DNA from: Chryseobacterium gleum
GTDB lineage: Bacteria; Bacteroidota; Bacteroidia; Flavobacteriales; Weeksellaceae
Length of the DNA stretch: 64,000 nucleotides
Assembly (NCBI RefSeq): GCF_900636535.1
Contig: NZ_LR134289.1
Span: 4,799,501 to 4,863,500 of the forward strand
Direction of reading: 5' to 3'
Of the stretch, positions 37,400 to 47,899 are shown piece after piece. Each line of letters begins with the position of its first letter. The stretch's first letter is position 1. The notes under the pieces are model-generated. The model had not been told where the DNA came from. It searched no databases and worked only from the letters and a program-made list of their open reading frames with translations. The translations under genes were made by a program, and so were the position numbers.

Positions 37400-39730
37400 T
37401 TAGCTTTTCCTTCTGTAAAAAAGTATTTTTAAATAGTCCAGCAGAACTGTAAACATTACCGATATCGTAAATAATATTACAATGTGAGCCAGCGGAACGG
37501 CCTGCATTAGGATACCAGCACTTGCCAGGATTGCTGATATAATTATATTTCCGGTTGTGACAGCGATGACCATTCTGCTCGGCCAGAATTTCCAGAAAGC
37601 ATTTTTAACTCTGGTACAGTAAATGGTAAGCTGAGCCGAAAATATCAGGTATAGAAACATGTAGGTCTGAATCTGCTGCATTGGAACGTTCATCTTTCTC
37701 TGCATCAGGTAAATAAGCGTTACTCCCAATGTGGTCCATCCAAGTGCAAATATACCGGATATCTTTAAAATTCGTTTCATATCCCACTGTTCAATCTTTT
37801 GCGATATGGCAGCCCTATCTGTACCGAGCGTGATCGTAACCAGATCATTGAATACTACAACGAGCACAATAAGGTTTAGCGGAATAACAAAATCTTCAGT
37901 GAGTATATATCCTGCGGTCAGCAGCACGGAAAGCTCGATCGTTCTGGAAATCTTCGTGATTGTCCATGTGAGCATCCTTCTATAAACTTTCATTCCTCCC
38001 TGGATTACTTTAATGATATCCGAAAGTCCGGGTTGGGTCAGGATAACTTTGGCAGATGCCTTGGCCACATCGGTGGCATCCTTTACAGCAATTCCTATCT
38101 CTGCCTGCTTAAGTGCAGGAGCATCATTCATTCCATCACCGGTCATTGCGGTAATCAGCCCTTTTTGTTGAAGGGATTTGATGATCTGGTATTTATCTTC
38201 GGGATATATATTGGCCACTGAATCATATTCCATTGGTGATTGCAACACTTGATCCAGAGTTCCTGCCCTGTTGCCGATAGCCAGATCTTCACCTATGGCT
38301 TGCGCGGTCATTGCAGTATCACCGGTAATCATTATTATTTTAACGCCCATTCCCTTGATTGTCTGGACTAGCTGGAAAGCGTCTTTTCGCGGGTAATCGG
38401 CAAGTGATAGAAGGCCACATATCCTTGTGTTTTCCTCACCGAGAACTGCGACTGCAAGGACACGGTTACCTGTTTTAGCCATCCTGTGATAAACTTCGTT
38501 TATCCGCTGAGGTGATGAGGTATACTGTTCCATCACCATTGGTGACCCAAGAATGATTCTTTGGACTTTATTTATGTCCGATACTGTTGCCTGTGAAAAT
38601 TTATTGACCGGATTAAACGGCATAAATTCTTGACGGTTTAAAGGTTGAATATTTCTATTTTTTATTTCTTTTAGAATGGCAATATCCACAGGATTTAAGG
38701 ATGAACTATCGCAGCATGCAGCGGCATATCTCAGCACCTCATTTTCGGTTTCTGTGGATAATGCTGTGATCTCTGAAAGGACTGGTCGGTTTTCAGTAAG
38801 TGTTCCGGTTTTATCAACACACAGCACCTGGATCGAGGCTGCTTCCTGCAGAGCTGTAAGACCGGTTACCAGAACCCCTTCTTTGGCGAGAGAACGGGCC
38901 TCAAGCGCGTTTGCAACAGTGAAACTTGCCGGCATTGATATCGGAACCGTAGCAATGACCAGTACAATAAAAAAAGGCAATAGGGGTAATAGCGCCAGTC
39001 CATTAATTATTGCAGAAATCAGGAGAACTGCAGCAAGGAAGAGATCTATTACAGCCAGATAGCGTACAACGCTGAAAAGGATCTTTTCCAGATGCCCCGG
39101 TGCGGAAGCTGTCTTTACAAGCTCCGCTGTTTTTCCAAAATAACTGCTGCTACCCGTGGCTGCTACTTTAACCAGTGCCTCGCCCGAGCGGACAACAGAA
39201 CCACTGTAGATATTTTCATTTTCATTATAGGAAACAGAAGCAGATTCTCCTGTCACTGAAGATTGGTCCAGTTCAAGTGCTCCTTTAATCACAATACAGT
39301 CAGCGGGTACGATATCACCAGCTTTAAGGTGAATATAGTCCTGGGGCACAATTTTTTTTGCCATTAAAAATTGCCATTTGCTATTTCTTACCACGCGCAC
39401 CCTTACCTGTATGTTTTGCTTTAAAAAATTAAGTGCTTTACGTGCGCGTCGTTCCTGCAGTTCCCCTATGATAGCACTGAAAATAAGTAGAACAACAATG
39501 ATTGATCCCTGTAGAAGTTTGCCCAGTGCAATCTCCAGTATCAGTGCCATCTCCAATATCCAGGGAATGGGCCCCCAAAGACGTCTTAGTACACCTTTAA
39601 GACTATTTGTATGTTCTTCGGGTATTTCGTTATAGCCGAATTTGTTCAGGGCATCTCTGACTGCAATATCTGAAAGTCCCGTTTGCCCGCTTTCAAAGGT
39701 ATTCTCAAAATTATTATCCTGTGCTGTCAT
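37400..39730 (-). CDS. P-type (IIIA) proton-exporting ATPase
   Basis: The 776-residue P-type ATPase has the phosphorylation site VLCVDKTGTLTENRP, the actuator motif SSVTGESASV, MITGDTAMTAQ and TGDGMNDAPALKQAEIGIAV. The absence of N-terminal metal-binding domains and the overall length match plasma-membrane H+-ATPases of type IIIA. HF enters by diffusion and releases H+ and F- in the cytoplasm, and CLC-F spends a proton gradient, so a proton pump in a fluoride unit makes sense. It is the last gene of unit 3, 23 bases from the RND gene. Confidence 0.9.
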   Translation of the reverse strand: MTAQDNNFENTFESGQTGLSDIAVRDALNKFGYNEIPEEHTNSLKGVLRRLWGPIPWILEMALILEIALGKLLQGSIIVVLLIFSAIIGELQERRARKALNFLKQNIQVRVRVVRNSKWQFLMAKKIVPQDYIHLKAGDIVPADCIVIKGALELDQSSVTGESASVSYNENENIYSGSVVRSGEALVKVAATGSSSYFGKTAELVKTASAPGHLEKILFSVVRYLAVIDLFLAAVLLISAIINGLALLPLLPFFIVLVIATVPISMPASFTVANALEARSLAKEGVLVTGLTALQEAASIQVLCVDKTGTLTENRPVLSEITALSTETENEVLRYAAACCDSSSLNPVDIAILKEIKNRNIQPLNRQEFMPFNPVNKFSQATVSDINKVQRIILGSPMVMEQYTSSPQRINEVYHRMAKTGNRVLAVAVLGEENTRICGLLSLADYPRKDAFQLVQTIKGMGVKIIMITGDTAMTAQAIGEDLAIGNRAGTLDQVLQSPMEYDSVANIYPEDKYQIIKSLQQKGLITAMTGDGMNDAPALKQAEIGIAVKDATDVAKASAKVILTQPGLSDIIKVIQGGMKVYRRMLTWTITKISRTIELSVLLTAGYILTEDFVIPLNLIVLVVVFNDLVTITLGTDRAAISQKIEQWDMKRILKISGIFALGWTTLGVTLIYLMQRKMNVPMQQIQTYMFLYLIFSAQLTIYCTRVKNAFWKFWPSRMVIAVTTGNIIISAILASAGILMQAVPLAHIVILFTISVMFTVLLDYLKILFYRRKS

Positions 39731-39753
39731 CTTATATTAATTTAAAGTTTTTA

Positions 39754-42700
39754 TCAATCATATTTTTTCGCAAACGTCGGTCTTTCATAAATGGCCTTTA
39801 GCAATGTTGGGAAAACAAACAGGAGCAAAGGGATACCTGTCATAAATCCACCGATAACGGCAATGGCTAATGCCTGCTGCATCTGGGCACCCATTCCAAG
39901 ACCGAGGGCAAGCGGCAGCAGTGCAAGGATGGCACCGATTGCGGTCATGAGCTTCGGGCGTATACGCAGGGCAAGGGCATAGTTGACCGATTTTTCTACA
40001 TTTCCTTTGGATTTTTCCATATTGAACATAAATTGATTGACTGTAAAAATGGCGTTTTCAGCTATAATCCCAACAATCATTATAATCCCGGTATAACTGC
40101 TCACGTTCAGGGGTGTGTTTGTCAGGTAAAGTGCGATCAGACACCCAGGTATTCCCAGTATGGAAATCAGCAGGACGAGAAGCGATATGCTCCATTGTCT
40201 AAAGAGGAAGAGCAGAACTGTAAATACTAAAAGACATGCTGCAATGAGAATGGTCAACAGCTCCCGGAATGACTGTTGCTGTTCTGCATAGGCACCACCG
40301 AAGTTGACATAATAACCTGAAGGTAGATGGAGGTTCGCTGAAAAAATTTCTTTCAATTGCGCTACGGCCGTTCCGAGATCCTTACCGGCTAATCTTGAAG
40401 TCAATACGATACAAAGTTTCAGGTCTTCACGTTTATAATCGATTTCACCTTTTTCAGATTTTATACTGCAAAAAAATGAAAGAGGTCTTAGACTTCCATC
40501 TGGCAAAAAAATCATCTGTTTTAATATCTTATTGACATCATTCTGTTGATAGCCGGTCAGGCGTAATCTTATCTTTCGCATCTGCTCACCGTCCTGGATC
40601 TGTCCCACCTGTAGGTTTCCGAGCATAGATGACTGAACTGGAGAGGGCTCTGTAACAGCGGCATTGTCTCCAAGTACGATACCTTCGGTGTACATACGGA
40701 GCTGATTCTGAAAGTCAGTCTGACTAATTCCATAAAGTGCAAGCCTGGCATTGTCTGGACGGACAACAAGGGTGGGGCCTGCAGAAATCATTCCACTTGA
40801 TATGTCTACCAGTCCCTTCGTATGTCGCATAATACTGTCGGCCTGTTTTGCTAGCCTTTCGAGTTCTCTCTGATCACTTCCGAAAATTTTTACTTCTATT
40901 GGACTGGGCGTACTCATCAGATTGCCCAGAAGATCCTGTATACGCTGTCCGAATTCTATGTTCATAACGGGTACGGAAGTCTGTATACTTTTTCGGAGCT
41001 GGTCGATAACCTCCTTAGTATCGTGTTTTCTGTCTTTTTTTAGCTGGATAAGATAATCACCATAATTAGGTGCTACGTTCCTGAAATCCAGCCTTAAGCC
41101 TGTACGTCTGGAATAGCTCTCCACATCGGGGTTTGAAAGGATCGTTCTTTCCATCCTCTGGCAGAGCAGATCTGTCTCCTCAATCGCGGTTCCACTAGGC
41201 GAAAAATAATCTAATACGATGGTTCCCTCATCCAGCTCAGGAAGAAAACCTGTCTGTAACTGACGGGAAGAAAACCAGCCCGCAAAAATTATAAAGAATA
41301 TAAAAGAATAAGCCAAAAATGGCTTTCTATAGAGTTTGGTAAGCCAGGTATACTTATTTATATTTTGTTCATCATGGCTGTGGGAATTTTTATGCGGTCT
41401 GTATCCGATCAAAAGATGCAGAACAGGTGTTACGATCCATGTAGCGAAAAATGAACATACCAGTGTCAGTTCCATCGTTACAGCGAGTTCCTTAAAGAAT
41501 GCTCCCGCCAGCCCGCCCATAAGAACAAAAGGAAGAAATATAACGATGGTGCTGAGGGAAGAACCCACCATTGCAGGATAAAGATCGGTTATGGCATCTT
41601 TTACGACCTCAAACCTGTCCTTTTCGGGATGGTCTTCATGCATACGGTAGATCTGTTCAACGATGACAATGATATCGTCAATGAATAAGCCCACAGCTGC
41701 TGCAATTCCACCCAGCGACATGATATTGAGGGTAATACCGAAAATATGTAGTGTAATTAGGGTAAAGCCAAGTGTAACGGGAAGAGTCAATATCACAACC
41801 GTACTGGCTCGCCAAGACCGCAAAAATAGGATGACTACCACGATTGCCAGTAGTAATCCTTCCAGAATAGTATGGATCACACTGTCAATACTGTCACCAA
41901 CAAAGGCTGATTGATTATAATATGGCCTCAATTTGACTCCTTTGGGCAGGAGTCTTTTAATTTCACCAGCTTTGGCATCCGCATCTTTGGCGAACTGGAC
42001 AAGATTGACTCCCGGCTGCTTGACAAGATCGACAATAACTCCGGGATGGCCATTTGTATTGATCGCATTGAATTCAACCTGTTGCTGAAGTTCTATTCTG
42101 GCTATATCAGAGAGACGTATAAGACGCTGGCCACTATTTTTGACAATGATATCCTTCAGTGATTCGGCATCATTGATACGGTTATCCGTGAGAGTGAGAT
42201 ATAGTCTACGGAAATCTGAAATTTTACCATTGGAGAGTACAAAATTATTCTGCCTGAAGAGTTGTACCAGATCCTCAGGGCGTATTCCCAGAGAAGACAT
42301 CTTAATAATATCGGGAACGATCACAAATTCCTTTGTTTTTCCGCCACGTAAGATAACGGTTGAAACTCCCTCTATCTGGGAGAATAGAGGTCGAACGCTA
42401 TTCATGGCCAGATCTCTTAGTCCTACTAGTCCGATTTCATCACTTGCACTCTCCAGGGTGAAGCCATAAACAGGAAACAAGGACTGGTTATAGCCTTCCA
42501 CAGCTATATTCGTTCCGCTGGGCAAAAGGTTTTTTATTTCGTTCAGCCTACTTTCTATCAATAGTTTAGCATTGTTTACATCAGTTCCCCAATTGAAGTA
42601 TATCTGTATATCTGAACTTCCCCGACTTGTGACACTCTTGACCACAGTGACACCTTTTATTCGCTTCACAGCACTTTCAATGGGTTTTGTAACGGTAATC

Positions 42701-42876
42701 ATCATACGGTCTATGGGGATTGAACCCACGTCCGCTATGAGTTTTACTTTTGGAAACATAACCTCTGGAAATAGGGCCGTCTGCATTTTGCTAAAGGTGA
42801 ACAGTCCTAGGGATATTAATAACAGAGCTATAAAAAAAAAGGGCTTGTTGTATTTTTTATAATAGTTTTTATGCAT
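39754..42876 (-). CDS. RND efflux transporter, inner-membrane pump
   Basis: The 1040-residue protein has the RND layout: TM1 then a large periplasmic loop (VKLIADVGSIPIDRMMITVTKPIESAVKRIKGV), the TM4 region AAAVGLFIDDIIVIVEQIYRMHEDHP with the paired Asp relay, and a repeated second half. It is of the CusA/AcrB superfamily without the metal-pump methionine clusters I would expect for copper, so the substrate is open. It is coupled to the fusion protein and outer-membrane factor upstream. The link to fluoride is only its place in the unit. Confidence 0.92.
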   Translation of the reverse strand: MHKNYYKKYNKPFFFIALLLISLGLFTFSKMQTALFPEVMFPKVKLIADVGSIPIDRMMITVTKPIESAVKRIKGVTVVKSVTSRGSSDIQIYFNWGTDVNNAKLLIESRLNEIKNLLPSGTNIAVEGYNQSLFPVYGFTLESASDEIGLVGLRDLAMNSVRPLFSQIEGVSTVILRGGKTKEFVIVPDIIKMSSLGIRPEDLVQLFRQNNFVLSNGKISDFRRLYLTLTDNRINDAESLKDIIVKNSGQRLIRLSDIARIELQQQVEFNAINTNGHPGVIVDLVKQPGVNLVQFAKDADAKAGEIKRLLPKGVKLRPYYNQSAFVGDSIDSVIHTILEGLLLAIVVVILFLRSWRASTVVILTLPVTLGFTLITLHIFGITLNIMSLGGIAAAVGLFIDDIIVIVEQIYRMHEDHPEKDRFEVVKDAITDLYPAMVGSSLSTIVIFLPFVLMGGLAGAFFKELAVTMELTLVCSFFATWIVTPVLHLLIGYRPHKNSHSHDEQNINKYTWLTKLYRKPFLAYSFIFFIIFAGWFSSRQLQTGFLPELDEGTIVLDYFSPSGTAIEETDLLCQRMERTILSNPDVESYSRRTGLRLDFRNVAPNYGDYLIQLKKDRKHDTKEVIDQLRKSIQTSVPVMNIEFGQRIQDLLGNLMSTPSPIEVKIFGSDQRELERLAKQADSIMRHTKGLVDISSGMISAGPTLVVRPDNARLALYGISQTDFQNQLRMYTEGIVLGDNAAVTEPSPVQSSMLGNLQVGQIQDGEQMRKIRLRLTGYQQNDVNKILKQMIFLPDGSLRPLSFFCSIKSEKGEIDYKREDLKLCIVLTSRLAGKDLGTAVAQLKEIFSANLHLPSGYYVNFGGAYAEQQQSFRELLTILIAACLLVFTVLLFLFRQWSISLLVLLISILGIPGCLIALYLTNTPLNVSSYTGIIMIVGIIAENAIFTVNQFMFNMEKSKGNVEKSVNYALALRIRPKLMTAIGAILALLPLALGLGMGAQMQQALAIAVIGGFMTGIPLLLFVFPTLLKAIYERPTFAKKYD

Positions 42877-42893
42877 CTTATTCTGATATCATT

Positions 42894-43802
42894 TTATTTA
42901 ATACTCACCAGTGCACTGTCTCCAAGACCGTAATTTCCGCTTACCAAAATTCTGTCTTCTCCGGTGAATTTTGGGTTTTTAATTTCGATCATTTCACTAT
43001 CCTGATCTCCAAGTTGAATGGATACTTTTATGGCCAAAGAATCATTGACAAGTTTCATTACCCAGAATTTTTCCATCAGTTCATCACTCAGTACTGCCTT
43101 TTTGGGAAGAAGGAGGGCTTCTTTATTTTTGTAAAGTACCATTTCAAATTTTGCAATGGTTCCTGACGGTATATAATGGGCATTATCCAATTTGGCCATA
43201 TAGGGTATAGTCTGTAATCCAGTTATTGCCTGTATAACCGGTGTCTGGAGACGGGCATTAAAGGCTGTACCGTCGGGAAGAATAATCTTACCGCTTGTGT
43301 TCTCTGCGATATATCGATTGTATTCATATGGGATATTGACCTGAAAATAGAGGCTTTTTTCATCTGTTATGTCGCATAGTACAGCTGCCTCCGGAACAAA
43401 TATTCCCGGTTGCGATTGTGGAAGAGACGTCACCACTCCATCCATGGGCGCATATACGTTCACAAGCCCATAATTTTTATCGAGCGGTATATCGCTTCCG
43501 AGATTTCCAAGTGCGCGCCGCTCTTTTGTCTCAATTGTATAGAGCAATTGCCCTTTATGTACCCGGTCGTTAAAATTGATCTTTACGAACTTAATTGTTC
43601 CCGCGATGGGGGTTTCTACTGTAGTATGGCGCAGGTATTGGGCGATGGAAGGTAAAGGCTCAATATGAGCCATGGTACCCTTGCGCATTGAGGTAAGGCT
43701 TACGAGTGATTTTGCCCTGATTTTTTCTTCATCGGTCTTTTTTTGTACACAACCGTGTAGGATAAGAACCACAGATAGTATCGGTATGATTGAAAGTTTC
43801 AT
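42894..43802 (-). CDS. RND membrane-fusion (periplasmic adaptor) lipoprotein
   Basis: The 302-residue protein opens with a lipoprotein signal (VVLILHGC). Lipoyl/barrel-sandwich halves follow (VETPIAGTIKFVKINFNDRVHKGQLLYTIE and VNVYAPMDGVVTSLPQSQPGIFVPEAAVLCDI), then a beta-barrel domain. The hairpin between the lipoyl halves is very short, as in minimal adaptors. It bridges the RND pump and the TolC-like factor and lies between their genes. Confidence 0.9.
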   Translation of the reverse strand: MKLSIIPILSVVLILHGCVQKKTDEEKIRAKSLVSLTSMRKGTMAHIEPLPSIAQYLRHTTVETPIAGTIKFVKINFNDRVHKGQLLYTIETKERRALGNLGSDIPLDKNYGLVNVYAPMDGVVTSLPQSQPGIFVPEAAVLCDITDEKSLYFQVNIPYEYNRYIAENTSGKIILPDGTAFNARLQTPVIQAITGLQTIPYMAKLDNAHYIPSGTIAKFEMVLYKNKEALLLPKKAVLSDELMEKFWVMKLVNDSLAIKVSIQLGDQDSEMIEIKNPKFTGEDRILVSGNYGLGDSALVSIK

Positions 43803-43825
43803 GTCTTTAAATAAATTGAGAGGTT

Positions 43826-45124
43826 TTACCAGTTCCAGTAATTATAATTATTAATTGTCCACAGGCGGGCTGTATGTAGGGAAACCCTATTGTTGAGCAA
43901 TGCTGTGTTGCTCCGGAGGGTGGTCAGGTATTCGATCACAGACCCCTGTCCTGCGGCGATCTGTTTTTGATAATATTTCAGAAGTTCTTCATATTCATTG
44001 ATCTGTCTGTCAATGGAGGTAATTTGCTCCTGCTGTGAATTGATCAGTTCCATAAAAGCTTTTTTTCTGTTTTCGTTTTTTGACTTGAAAAAATTACTGT
44101 TTATAGTCGTCGCCTCTTGGAGCACCCGTAGTTTTTCATCATTTAGTTTCCGTTGATTTCCGTCAAAAATTTTTTGTGTAAAACGTATTCCTATTAGCAT
44201 TCCAAATCTTTTGGGGATATCAGACAGGTAATCTGCATATAATCCAGCCGTAGAATAGAGACTAACGGTAGGGAGGTATTGAAGGTTGAATAACTTGCGG
44301 TTGGTTTCAAGATTGAGACTGTCCAATTTATATTGCTTAATAAATCCTGAACTGTCTACTTTGGGGGGATTGTGGATTTCTATAGCTAACGGATCAAGTT
44401 CGACAATATCCGTTTTCGTAATACCACAGAGGCTATAAAGCTCCAGTAGGTGTACCTGATAACTATTCTGAAGTGTTTTAATAGCAGTCTGCTGTTGTGA
44501 GAGTTCTATTGTCAATAATTTGGCATCACTTAATCTGGACAGACCACTAGTAGATAATTTTTGGACAATTGCAATTTGCTGCTGGGTAATTTCACTGGTG
44601 TGTCGCATCGCTTCCCGTTGACCAATGTCCTGGAGGCAAAGGATGTATTGATCTGTAATAAGCTTTTCAATATCGTGAACAGCGAGAATTGAAGAGTTGC
44701 CAAGGAGCTCATTCTGTATTTTCATCTGCTGCTGGGCCATGTCAATACGTTTTTTATTAAACAGCGGTTGATCCAATGTGAGTACCCCTTTATACAAACC
44801 TCCGTTGGTTGCAGAGAAATCCAGTCCATAATAGTCGGTGATACTTTTGGACGGGTTTATTTTGATCCCGCGGTTGTCTGCATCATTTGCATATACAGGT
44901 GCCATCATATAATCCATCTGAGCTGTAACCAGTGGTTTGGTCAGACCTGCAAGGATCCTTTTTGTCTCAATTTCATTGGCTTTGGACTGCAGAATATTGG
45001 TTTTTAGCATAGGTGCATTCGTTGTCGCAATCCTGATAAAGTCGTTCAGGTTCCGCTGGGCCATAAGTTTATGCGGGTTAAAAGCAACCAGTATCAGAAA
45101 TAAAAGTTGGATTTTTTTTACCAT
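43826..45124 (-). CDS. TolC-like outer-membrane efflux protein
   Basis: The 432-residue protein starts with a signal peptide ending HKLMAQ. Two long helical repeats typical of outer-membrane factors follow (LNDFIRIATTNAPMLKTNILQSKANEIETKRI... and GMLIGIRFTQKIFDGNQRKLNDEKLRVLQEATTI). It forms the outer-membrane duct for the RND pump encoded next. It starts 114 bases after the sensor kinase gene, so a separate promoter driven by the response regulator is possible in that gap. Confidence 0.9.
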   Translation of the reverse strand: MVKKIQLLFLILVAFNPHKLMAQRNLNDFIRIATTNAPMLKTNILQSKANEIETKRILAGLTKPLVTAQMDYMMAPVYANDADNRGIKINPSKSITDYYGLDFSATNGGLYKGVLTLDQPLFNKKRIDMAQQQMKIQNELLGNSSILAVHDIEKLITDQYILCLQDIGQREAMRHTSEITQQQIAIVQKLSTSGLSRLSDAKLLTIELSQQQTAIKTLQNSYQVHLLELYSLCGITKTDIVELDPLAIEIHNPPKVDSSGFIKQYKLDSLNLETNRKLFNLQYLPTVSLYSTAGLYADYLSDIPKRFGMLIGIRFTQKIFDGNQRKLNDEKLRVLQEATTINSNFFKSKNENRKKAFMELINSQQEQITSIDRQINEYEELLKYYQKQIAAGQGSVIEYLTTLRSNTALLNNRVSLHTARLWTINNYNYWNW

Positions 45125-45238
45125 ATATTTACTATTGTTATTGTCTTGGTGGATAATTCCATATAATTTATCCTGGCAAAAATACTTTTGAGATTCTGGA
45201 GAAATTCTGGATTTAATGGCGGTAACCGGAGAAAATAA

Positions 45239-46537
45239 TTAAGGATTATCTGGCGGTATAAAATCAACTTTAAATGTATGCCATGATCCCCCCGAATGAA
45301 CGTAGCTGATTTTCCAGCCACTTTGGTCACAGATCTCTTTTACGATTGCCAGTCCGAGGCCACTGCTTCTGTTATCGGTTGATTTTTTACCGAAACGCTG
45401 AAATAGTGCAGTATGGTCAAGTCCTTTCCGTTGCCCGGTATTGGTAATGGTAAGGGATTTTTTTTCGATTAGGATATCAATACGGCCGTTTTCAATATTA
45501 TGCCTTATGGAATTCAGCAATAGGTTGTTGATGAGAATTTCTGTTAGGACTTTATTGGCATTTAGGTGAAGCTCCCCACCGATTTGAAGTTCAATCAACA
45601 GGTTTTTCGCTGCTGCCTGTTCGGTAAAATAAGGAACGACTTCTGAAATGATGTCGTTGAGCAAGAAATTGCGATGATCAGCAAACTGGTTGTTCTCAAT
45701 CTTGGAGAGCAGTAAAAGGTTTTTATTGATACGGCTCAATTTTGACACTGACTGATACAGCGAATGCAGTATCGTGATTTGTTCTTTGCTAAGCGTATTA
45801 TCCTGAAGGAGAAGATCGAGCTTTGACTGGAATACCGCCAAAGGCGTCTGCAGCTCATGAGAAGCATTTTGAGTAAACATTTTTTGCATGGAATAGGAGC
45901 GCATACTCTGGTCGATGAGTGTTGAAAGCCGGTTATTCAACTGTTTGAACTCTATAATTTTCGTCGCAGGAAAATTTGCCTTTGTTCCTTTTTCGATATT
46001 GAAGTTTTCGATTATTTCAAGGGTTGTGTAGAAGGGTTTCCAAAGTTTATTTGAGATCAGCACCGTGATAAAGAAGATAACCGTGAGTAGTATAACCAAA
46101 ATTCCGAGATAGATCCAGACAATCGTTTTTATCAAGTCTTCGGATTCAACAAGGTTCAACCGGATCATCAGTATAAAGGGTTTTCCTTCGATGTGGATAT
46201 CCGCATATAAAACCCGGTATGGTTCCCATTCAGGTACTAGTTCATCATAAAACTTTTGCTGGAGTATCTGGTTTCTAGAATAATTGGTTGGGATGGAAGA
46301 AAAGATTCTGGTATCTCTATTAAACCTGTTCCATTGAGGAATATCTTTTATGAATAGGTCTTTCTGATTATTGACAACGAATTCTGTTTTACGTAGAAAT
46401 ATAGCTTCATCAACATCCTCCTGATATAGCTTTTCAAGCGTATAATAGATAAATGGGGCACTGAGCAATAGGATAAAAATTGCTGAAACAGAGTAATAGA
46501 TTAACGTTTTATGTAATAACCTGTTCATGATTCCCAT
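45239..46537 (-). CDS. Sensor histidine kinase
   Basis: The 432-residue membrane kinase has TM segments near residues 11-33 and about 140-165 flanking a periplasmic sensor domain. A HisKA domain follows with NASHELQTPLA (His227), then HATPase_c motifs (LINNLLLNSIRHN and SGLGLAIVKEI). It overlaps the response-regulator gene by 13 bases. It may sense envelope stress or an ion and control the RND genes downstream. Confidence 0.92.
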   Translation of the reverse strand: MGIMNRLLHKTLIYYSVSAIFILLLSAPFIYYTLEKLYQEDVDEAIFLRKTEFVVNNQKDLFIKDIPQWNRFNRDTRIFSSIPTNYSRNQILQQKFYDELVPEWEPYRVLYADIHIEGKPFILMIRLNLVESEDLIKTIVWIYLGILVILLTVIFFITVLISNKLWKPFYTTLEIIENFNIEKGTKANFPATKIIEFKQLNNRLSTLIDQSMRSYSMQKMFTQNASHELQTPLAVFQSKLDLLLQDNTLSKEQITILHSLYQSVSKLSRINKNLLLLSKIENNQFADHRNFLLNDIISEVVPYFTEQAAAKNLLIELQIGGELHLNANKVLTEILINNLLLNSIRHNIENGRIDILIEKKSLTITNTGQRKGLDHTALFQRFGKKSTDNRSSGLGLAIVKEICDQSGWKISYVHSGGSWHTFKVDFIPPDNP

Positions 46538-47199
46538 TTATAACCCATACCGTAGGTTGTTTTAATATAGTCTTTGCATCCTGCTTCAGTCAGTTTCTTT
46601 TTTAGATTTTTAAGGTGGGAGTATATAAAATCATGATTATCCATCATATCGGCCATTTCACCGGAAAGATGTTCCGCAATGGCAACTTTCGAGATGTTCT
46701 TGTTTTTATTACCTACAAGAAAAAGCAACAGATCAAATTCTTTTCTTGTCAATGTTAAAAGCAGACTATTGACTCTTACTGTTTTTGCCAACAGGTCGAT
46801 GTAAATTTCGTTAACATATATACCATTCGTACTTCCAAAATGTTTACGTCTGATAACCGAGTAGATGCGTGCACCAAGTTCAGAAAGATGAAAGGGCTTG
46901 GCCAGGTAATCATCTGCACCAAGTTTTAAACCATCTATTTTATCCTCGATAGCATCTTTTGCTGAAATGATGATCACGCCATCTTGTTTGCTTCTCGATC
47001 TAAGATTTTCCAGGATGCTGAGTCCATCTCCGGAGGGCAGCATAAGGTCGAGCAGGATACAGTCGTAATTATATTCTTCCGTTTTAAATATAGCCTCCTG
47101 GTAATCAGATGCAAATTCACAGACATAATTTTCACCCTTGAGATAGGATGAAATATTTTCTGCAAGTTCCTTTTGGTCTTCGATAATCAAAATTTTCAT
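46525..47199 (-). CDS. OmpR-family response regulator
   Basis: The 224-residue protein has a receiver domain with phosphoacceptor Asp51 (CILLDLMLP), acidic pair ED near residue 7-8 and Lys in LAKPF, followed by a winged-helix effector domain (LTLTRKEFDLLLFLVGNKNKN...IKTTYGMGYKWE). It pairs with the overlapping kinase. It is downstream of the PAP2 gene by 60 bases in the fluoride unit. Confidence 0.93.
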   Translation of the reverse strand: MKILIIEDQKELAENISSYLKGENYVCEFASDYQEAIFKTEEYNYDCILLDLMLPSGDGLSILENLRSRSKQDGVIIISAKDAIEDKIDGLKLGADDYLAKPFHLSELGARIYSVIRRKHFGSTNGIYVNEIYIDLLAKTVRVNSLLLTLTRKEFDLLLFLVGNKNKNISKVAIAEHLSGEMADMMDNHDFIYSHLKNLKKKLTEAGCKDYIKTTYGMGYKWES

Positions 47200-47259
47200 G
47201 GCTTAAAGGTAAAATCTGAATTTTGGAGAATTTCTGGATTTTTGTGATAGTCTATAATC

Positions 47260-47898
47260 TTATGAAAGGAGTGAATTTTTAGATTCGGGAACTTCTTTGA
47301 GTACAAATCGTTTGGTAAGCAATCCGATGATAAGTCCTACAGCAGTTCCCACGATTATCCCGCCTAAGACATCAGAGGGGTAATGGACACCGTTATAAAT
47401 CCTACTATAGCTCACCAGTAACATCCAGATGAAAAGTTTGACTTTTATATCTTTATGATGAGGGGGTAGAATTATGGAAAGTAGTACAGTTAAAGCCATT
47501 GCATTGGCAGCATGGGAGGATACAAAACCGTAAAGACCACCGGGACCTGCTTTACTGAGACGTATCAATGGTATGAGCAAGGGCTCATGTGAAGGGCGGA
47601 GACGCTGAACAAGATGTTTAATCAGTCCTGATGATATCTGGTCAGCTAATGTAATGGCTATTGCGATCGCAACAAAGATGTACAAACTCCGTTTTTTATA
47701 TACTTTTACTAAAAATAACGCAAGGGCCAGATATAGTGGGACCCAGAACCACTTATTACTTGCCCAGTACATGACCTCATCCAGTGCATCATTATGTGCA
47801 TGGTTGATGTAAAGAAGCAAACGTTTATCTAAATCTTTGAGTTTTACAAAAAAGTCTGAAAGAACAGCTAGACCTAAAATAATGAGATTATGTGACAT
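47260..47898 (-). CDS. PAP2-family membrane phosphatase
   Basis: The 212-residue multi-spanning protein has the three acid-phosphatase motifs: KHLVQRLRP, GFVSSHAAN and SRIYNGVHYPSDVLGG. Such enzymes dephosphorylate lipid pyrophosphates (undecaprenyl-PP) or phosphatidic acid. As another phosphatase in a fluoride-controlled unit it fits the replacement theme, though PAP2 enzymes are not metal-dependent. It ends next to the VIT-like gene (1-base gap). Confidence 0.9.
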   Translation of the reverse strand: MSHNLIILGLAVLSDFFVKLKDLDKRLLLYINHAHNDALDEVMYWASNKWFWVPLYLALALFLVKVYKKRSLYIFVAIAIAITLADQISSGLIKHLVQRLRPSHEPLLIPLIRLSKAGPGGLYGFVSSHAANAMALTVLLSIILPPHHKDIKVKLFIWMLLVSYSRIYNGVHYPSDVLGGIIVGTAVGLIIGLLTKRFVLKEVPESKNSLLS

Positions 47899-47899
47899 T